Positions 23,788 through 26,906 of a stretch of 26,906 bases of DNA are shown in pieces. The notes under the pieces are model-generated. The model ran no database searches and was not told the origin of the DNA. It saw nothing but the letters and a program-made list of their open reading frames with translations. The position numbers were made by a program, and so were the translations under genes. Every line of letters begins with the position of its first letter. Within the stretch, counting starts at the first letter, position 1. The stretch spans positions 1-26,906 of the forward strand of contig JACRFG010000040.1 of NCBI GenBank assembly GCA_016234345.1, written 5' to 3'. The DNA comes from Candidatus Jorgensenbacteria bacterium (GTDB taxonomy: Bacteria; Patescibacteriota; Minisyncoccia; UBA6257; GWB1-50-10).

Positions 23788-23816
23788 ACCTTACCGTCAC
23801 CTATATAGTTTGTCAA
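23788..23816 (-). promoter_or_regulatory. Candidate promoter of the YkuK-like / exonuclease operon
   Basis: Perfect TTGACA (23811-23816), a 17-bp spacer and a weak TAAGGT (23788-23793). The same bases could act as a ribosome-binding site, so the -10 assignment is uncertain. Confidence 0.4.
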
Positions 23817-23827
23817 TTTATGCACTA

Positions 23828-23852
23828 TAAAAAAAGCGGATTTTAATCCGCT
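23828..23852 (-). terminator. Terminator of the HAD gene
   Basis: In minus-strand reading AGCGGA and TCCGCT flank an A-rich loop, followed by seven T. It begins 16 nt after the stop at 23869. Confidence 0.85.
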
Positions 23853-23868
23853 CTTTAATTATTGTTCT

Positions 23869-24489
23869 TTAAGAAGGTAGTTTCAGAAGTTCCTTAAATT
23901 CGTTGATTACAAAATCAGGACTCTCGGCCTCAAGCATATCTTTTGTATGCAATCCTCCGGTATACGCAATCGACACCACATCTGCTCCACGAGCCGCCCT
24001 CATATCGCCAACTTGATCACCAACGTATGCAAGAGGGCCGCACTGCGCTTGTACTCGTCGGAGCGCTTGAACCTTATCCGAAACACCGTGCAAGAATACA
24101 GAAAATAGGGGAGCGATCGATGTTAACGATTGCATCGTAACATGTTCTTTTTGGGTGCTTACGAGAGCTAACGATATATTCCTATTATGTAAATCACGCA
24201 AAACTCGCGCCGCATCAAAAGCCAGTTTCGGCACACCGAACGAAGTGTAAAAACCATTGTACATGTCGTACAGTTTTTCTTCCGGCCACACTTCCATTCG
24301 AACACCTCGGTCTCTAAATATTTTGGTCCACGGCTGACCAAATTCGCGGCGGAGTTTTTCGTGTGGCAATGGCTGCAATTCCAGCCGTCGCAACATCATA
24401 TTAATAACGGTAAGAAATGTTGCGGTATCATCGACGAGTGTTCCGTTAACGTCGAATGCGATCGAAGAAATGATTTTTTGTTTTTCCAT
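23869..24489 (-). CDS. HAD-superfamily hydrolase (phosphatase-like)
   Basis: The 206-residue HAD protein with a helical cap (about 25-85) has these motifs: I, FDVNGTLVDD with nucleophile Asp13; II, LALVSTQ; III, Lys in SDKVQAL; IV, YVGDQVGDMRAA. The residue two after the nucleophile is normally Asp in phosphatases (DxD) and serves as acid/base; here it is Asn15. The enzyme could therefore be a poor phosphatase, act on another leaving group, or bind without turnover. The substrate is unknown. AGAGGA lies 9 nt before the ATG. tRNA-Val lies 46 bp upstream on the same strand and may share its transcript. Confidence 0.82.
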   Translation of the reverse strand: MEKQKIISSIAFDVNGTLVDDTATFLTVINMMLRRLELQPLPHEKLRREFGQPWTKIFRDRGVRMEVWPEEKLYDMYNGFYTSFGVPKLAFDAARVLRDLHNRNISLALVSTQKEHVTMQSLTSIAPLFSVFLHGVSDKVQALRRVQAQCGPLAYVGDQVGDMRAARGADVVSIAYTGGLHTKDMLEAESPDFVINEFKELLKLPS

Positions 24490-24535
24490 GTATTGATTCC
24501 TCTCGTATGAATGATGTATTTGTTAAGGTTCTTAC

Positions 24536-24610
24536 TGGTGGGCGCTCGAGGGATCGAACCCCGGACCTACTCGGTGTAAACGAGTCGCTCTACCACTGAG
24601 CTAAGCGCCC
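24536..24610 (-). tRNA. tRNA-Val (anticodon UAC), CCA encoded
   Basis: A full cloverleaf can be folded: acceptor GGGCGCT with AGCGCCC, D-arm GCTC/GAGC, anticodon stem ACTCG/CGAGT with loop TTTACAC (anticodon TAC), T-arm with TTCGATC, discriminator A and an encoded CCA. Confidence 0.96.
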
Positions 24611-24743
24611 TTGTCTTACAAAGCGCAACACCCACCACACAACCACAGCTTGGCAAATAAACGAATACTAATCAACTCTTTATATGTACACTACTCTCGG
24701 GTGTTTTGACAACTCCCTAAAATAAACCTAGCGTATATTCTGT

Positions 24744-26303
24744 ATGGTCTCTGATCCAGTACAAAAACTAATCGCTAAATACCAGGCCTACCTCGAAACA
24801 AGGGAAACAGCTATGCGCACCAACGTAGATAAAATCCACGTTGACGAAATTGCTTCAAAAATAGCAACCTTCTACGAACGAGTACGAAATGTCATAGACT
24901 TCCAGGAAGACCATTTAATACGCAGGGAAACAATCAACCGAATTTTAAAACGTCGTATTTTTTTGAAAGAATTTGATCCGCGCTTCGCCGAACCATTAAT
25001 CAAGGAATTGATCCGAGCGGCTTATCTTGTAAACGATTCGGTTCCCGAAACCAAAATAGCCGATATACAAAAGATCATCGACAATTTAATTTTCCTCCGT
25101 CAAAACTCAAAATTTAAGAATCAGACAGAAAAAGATAAACTGTCGGAATGGCTGATTACCATGGCTACCGCTACCATCGAAGAAGAGTTGTTTCCTCTTG
25201 AAAAAGCATGGATGGTTGCCGATACTATGCTCGAAATAATTAATAACAATTTAATTCTTAGAAACGCAAAATTGAGCAATGACGAAAAAAGAGTGCAGTT
25301 ATTCATCGCCATACAAAAAGCACTGCACCGCGCCAATAAAGATCTCCTTGAATACCGCCTGCTCCGTTTTGCATACCCAAGCTGGGGCAAATGGAATCAA
25401 GAAGAACTGAATTCGGTGGCAGATCAACTACCCAAAATATATCGCTGGACCAACGAACAACTTAAAAATGTTTATCAGTCTCACTTTGTACGTCTCGCAA
25501 GCCGCTATAAAATAGTTTTCTTTGTGCTTGGTGATCTAATTTTTGATGGACGATCCATTCAAGACAAGCTCGAAACCGAAGCCAAAGAAATTTACGAAGC
25601 GCGCTACAAAAAAGAAGCGGCCCAGTTAAACCGATTGGCATTCTTAAGCGTCATTTCGTTTTTTCTGTCCAAAATCCTTATTGCCTTTGCCGTTGAGGTG
25701 CCGCTAGACAAATTGCTGACCAACTCATTTTCCATCATTAACACCGCTATCAACATTGCTTTCCCGCCATTTCTCATGCTTGTTATTATCGCTTTGGTAC
25801 GCATGCCTTCTAAGCATAATTTCAATCTGGTTCTAAAAGAGGTTAAGAACGTTATATCGGGCGAAAAACGGGAATATATTATTACAATTCCCAAAAAACG
25901 CAGTTGGTTTTCACGAATGTTCGTATACTTGGTCTATTTAGCTGTTTTTGCGACAACTCTCTATTTTATGGTTAGATCGCTTCTATACTTCGATTTTAGT
26001 ATTGCGAGCATTGTTATCTTTTGTCTTTTTACTTCTATGGTTATCGCAACCGGCGTTAAGGTGTACAACCGATCCAAAAGCATCAGTCTCGAAAAAGAAA
26101 AAGCGTCTATTTTTAAATTCTTGCTGGATCTCATATCGATTCCCTTTATGACAATAGGCCGATGGGTAATTTCAGGACTCAGTCATTTCAACATTCTTGT
26201 GGTTATCTTCAATTTACTAATAGAAATACCATTCCAAATATTTGTGGAATTTTTAGAAAATTTCAGGGGATTTCTTAAAACTAAAAAAGACGAACAGAGT
26301 TAA
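24744..26303 (+). CDS. Large helical membrane protein, unknown function
   Basis: A 519-residue protein. The first 290 residues or so are charged, helix-rich and apparently soluble (many Glu/Lys/Leu, with hairpin-like segments). About six hydrophobic segments follow, roughly at 300-316, 330-357, 395-412, 420-438, 462-480 and 485-505, and the protein ends in a basic tail. No catalytic motif, nucleotide-binding loop or cysteine pattern was found. A TATATT lies 4 nt before the ATG and a TTGACA at 24706-24711, but their 22-bp spacing is too long for a standard promoter. I do not recognise the family. It faces the tRNA-Ile and FtsH genes head-on. Confidence 0.8.
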   Translation: MVSDPVQKLIAKYQAYLETRETAMRTNVDKIHVDEIASKIATFYERVRNVIDFQEDHLIRRETINRILKRRIFLKEFDPRFAEPLIKELIRAAYLVNDSVPETKIADIQKIIDNLIFLRQNSKFKNQTEKDKLSEWLITMATATIEEELFPLEKAWMVADTMLEIINNNLILRNAKLSNDEKRVQLFIAIQKALHRANKDLLEYRLLRFAYPSWGKWNQEELNSVADQLPKIYRWTNEQLKNVYQSHFVRLASRYKIVFFVLGDLIFDGRSIQDKLETEAKEIYEARYKKEAAQLNRLAFLSVISFFLSKILIAFAVEVPLDKLLTNSFSIINTAINIAFPPFLMLVIIALVRMPSKHNFNLVLKEVKNVISGEKREYIITIPKKRSWFSRMFVYLVYLAVFATTLYFMVRSLLYFDFSIASIVIFCLFTSMVIATGVKVYNRSKSISLEKEKASIFKFLLDLISIPFMTIGRWVISGLSHFNILVVIFNLLIEIPFQIFVEFLENFRGFLKTKKDEQS

Positions 26304-26343
26304 AGTTAAATACTACTAAGGGTAGATGCGCCAGGATTTTCAT

Positions 26344-26445
26344 CCCATTACATTTGGACAGTGGGCATGCCAGGATTCGAACCTGGAACCGGACGTGTAT
26401 AAGACGTCTGCTCTGCCGTTGAGCTACATGCCCAAATGTAATGGG
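26344..26445 (-). repeat. 14-bp perfect inverted repeat enclosing tRNA-Ile
   Basis: 26344-26357 is the exact reverse complement of 26432-26445. The tRNA lies between the arms, and the right arm overlaps its first two bases. In the precursor RNA the leader and trailer could form a long stem next to the acceptor arm. Confidence 0.85.
26362..26433 (-). tRNA. tRNA-Ile (anticodon UAU)
   Basis: Cloverleaf: acceptor GGGCATG/CATGCCC, D-arm GCTC/GAGC, anticodon stem GACGT/ACGTC with loop CTTATAC (anticodon TAT, reading AUA), T-arm CCAGG/CCTGG with TTCGAAT, discriminator A, no encoded CCA (next bases CTG). Most bacteria read AUA with a lysidine-modified CAU tRNA, so a UAU anticodon is uncommon. The amino acid is assigned from the anticodon only. 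Confidence 0.88.
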
Positions 26446-26503
26446 GCGAGCCTGGAACCAACCGCGTATAAGATGGCTGCTCTGCTATTCGGCTACGCAT
26501 CCC
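26443..26503 (-). pseudogene. Truncated tRNA-like copy upstream of tRNA-Ile
   Basis: In minus-strand reading it begins GGGATGC, keeps the D-arm region (AGCAGAGCAG), the same anticodon loop CTTATAC and the T-arm 5' half TTCCAGG, then breaks off at CTCG where the T-arm 3' half and acceptor should be. The anticodon stem has a mismatch and two G-U pairs. It is probably a decayed, partial duplicate of the neighbouring tRNA. Confidence 0.65.
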
Positions 26504-26514
26504 TATTTATTTTT

Positions 26515-26906
26515 TCAATGGACAGTTGTAAGTCGAAGGTTAAAACTTTTGATAATACGGTAAAATTCTTCCTGTTCCAAAGTTTCCTTTTCAATCAAGG
26601 TTTTAGCAATCTTGTCTAACGCCTGGCGATAGGTAACTACTATCTTCTGGGCCATGGAGAGAGCTCGATGAATCAGATTATTAACTTCGACATCAATCGC
26701 GTCTCCAACTTTTTCAGAATAATCCTTTTCGGTAGAAATTTCACGACCTAAGAATATAAGCTCTTGTGTTTTGCCGAAAGTACGCGGGCCTAGTTTTTCA
26801 CTCATACCGAATTGGGTAATCATGCGATGCGCGAGCTCGGTAGCTTGACGTATGTCATTTGAAGAACCGGTGGTTAAATTTTTAAACACAGATAACTCCG
26901 CAGCGT
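26515..26906 (-). CDS. ftsH: ATP-dependent zinc metalloprotease FtsH, C-terminal part (runs off the right edge)
   Basis: Only the C-terminal end of the M41 peptidase domain is present. The frame continues without a stop to the window edge (AAELSVFKNLTTGSSNDI is readable at the start), so the apparent start at 26889 is not a real start. LTTGSSNDIRQATELAHRMI and FGMSEKLGPRTFG are typical of the FtsH region that follows the zinc site, and EVNNLIHRALSMAQKI and the C-terminal helical tail complete it. FtsH is a hexameric membrane AAA+ protease that degrades membrane and regulatory proteins. The AAA domain, HExxH site and membrane spans lie outside the window. The 3' end is 11 bp before the truncated tRNA copy. 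Confidence 0.93.
   Translation of the reverse strand, partial: AAELSVFKNLTTGSSNDIRQATELAHRMITQFGMSEKLGPRTFGKTQELIFLGREISTEKDYSEKVGDAIDVEVNNLIHRALSMAQKIVVTYRQALDKIAKTLIEKETLEQEEFYRIIKSFNLRLTTVH

Noticed and set aside
24706..24739. TTGACA and TATATT as a promoter for the 519-residue protein gene
   Set aside because: The spacer is 22 bp, too long for a normal sigma70 promoter. No better pair was found, so none is annotated.
26326..26619. Open frame of 97 codons reading ACQDSNLEPDVYKTSALPLSY
   Set aside because: This is the familiar false protein obtained by translating the complement of a tRNA gene. It covers tRNA-Ile and its truncated copy.

Overview
The window looks like a piece of a Candidate Phyla Radiation (Patescibacteria, most likely Parcubacteria-like) chromosome. 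The reasons are indirect: moderate-to-low GC, short intergenic gaps, many divergent core genes (RecA with an altered L1 loop, FolD with changed active-site residues), a secreted FN3/carboxypeptidase-regulatory/PG-binding surface protein, small signal-anchored proteins of unknown function, and a 519-residue helical membrane protein of unknown function. UGA is used as a stop (for example at 13256-13258), so the standard code is assumed. This placement is inferred from gene content; no 16S rRNA gene is present.

Layout. The left edge (20-314) is a broken metallophosphoesterase made of two pieces in different frames. A long phosphohexomutase (356-2476, minus) is divergent from an ftsK - rodZ-like - recA - 2OG-Fe(II) oxygenase run (2545-7103, plus) closed by a terminator at 7166-7194. 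Two small membrane genes and a small basic-protein gene follow (7223-8082), then folD (minus). The block 9049-13764 (minus) is the most distinctive part: a small Cys-rich protein, three different GCS2/amidoligase-type carboxylate-amine ligases and a class I glutamine amidotransferase. They are arranged as two transcription units, each with a canonical -35/-10 promoter and a long leader that contains an intrinsic terminator plus a competing pairing segment. glyA and a lipoprotein gene follow. Next comes a probable surface-sensing module read leftwards from 22685: response regulator, 1213-residue secreted multidomain protein, membrane-anchored metzincin-type protease, sensor histidine kinase and a small anchored secreted protein. 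Further right are two RNase H-fold proteins, a HAD phosphatase-like protein, tRNA-Val(UAC), the 519-residue membrane protein, tRNA-Ile(UAU) with a truncated tRNA copy beside it, and the C-terminal part of FtsH running off the right edge.

How the genes may work together. folD and glyA together give serine-to-5,10-methylene/methenyl/10-formyl-tetrahydrofolate interconversion. ftsK, rodZ-like and recA are chromosome and cell-shape housekeeping genes. The amidoligase/amidotransferase block is the best candidate for an undescribed system: an ammonia- or amine-to-carboxylate ligation pathway, with no recognisable substrate gene, under apparent attenuation control. The two-component genes bracket the surface protein and the protease, which suggests that they control or sense that envelope apparatus.

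Many genes lack a Shine-Dalgarno sequence and instead carry a -10-like hexamer 5-11 nt before the ATG, which suggests widespread leaderless transcription. All functional statements rest on motif reading by eye; no database search was run.
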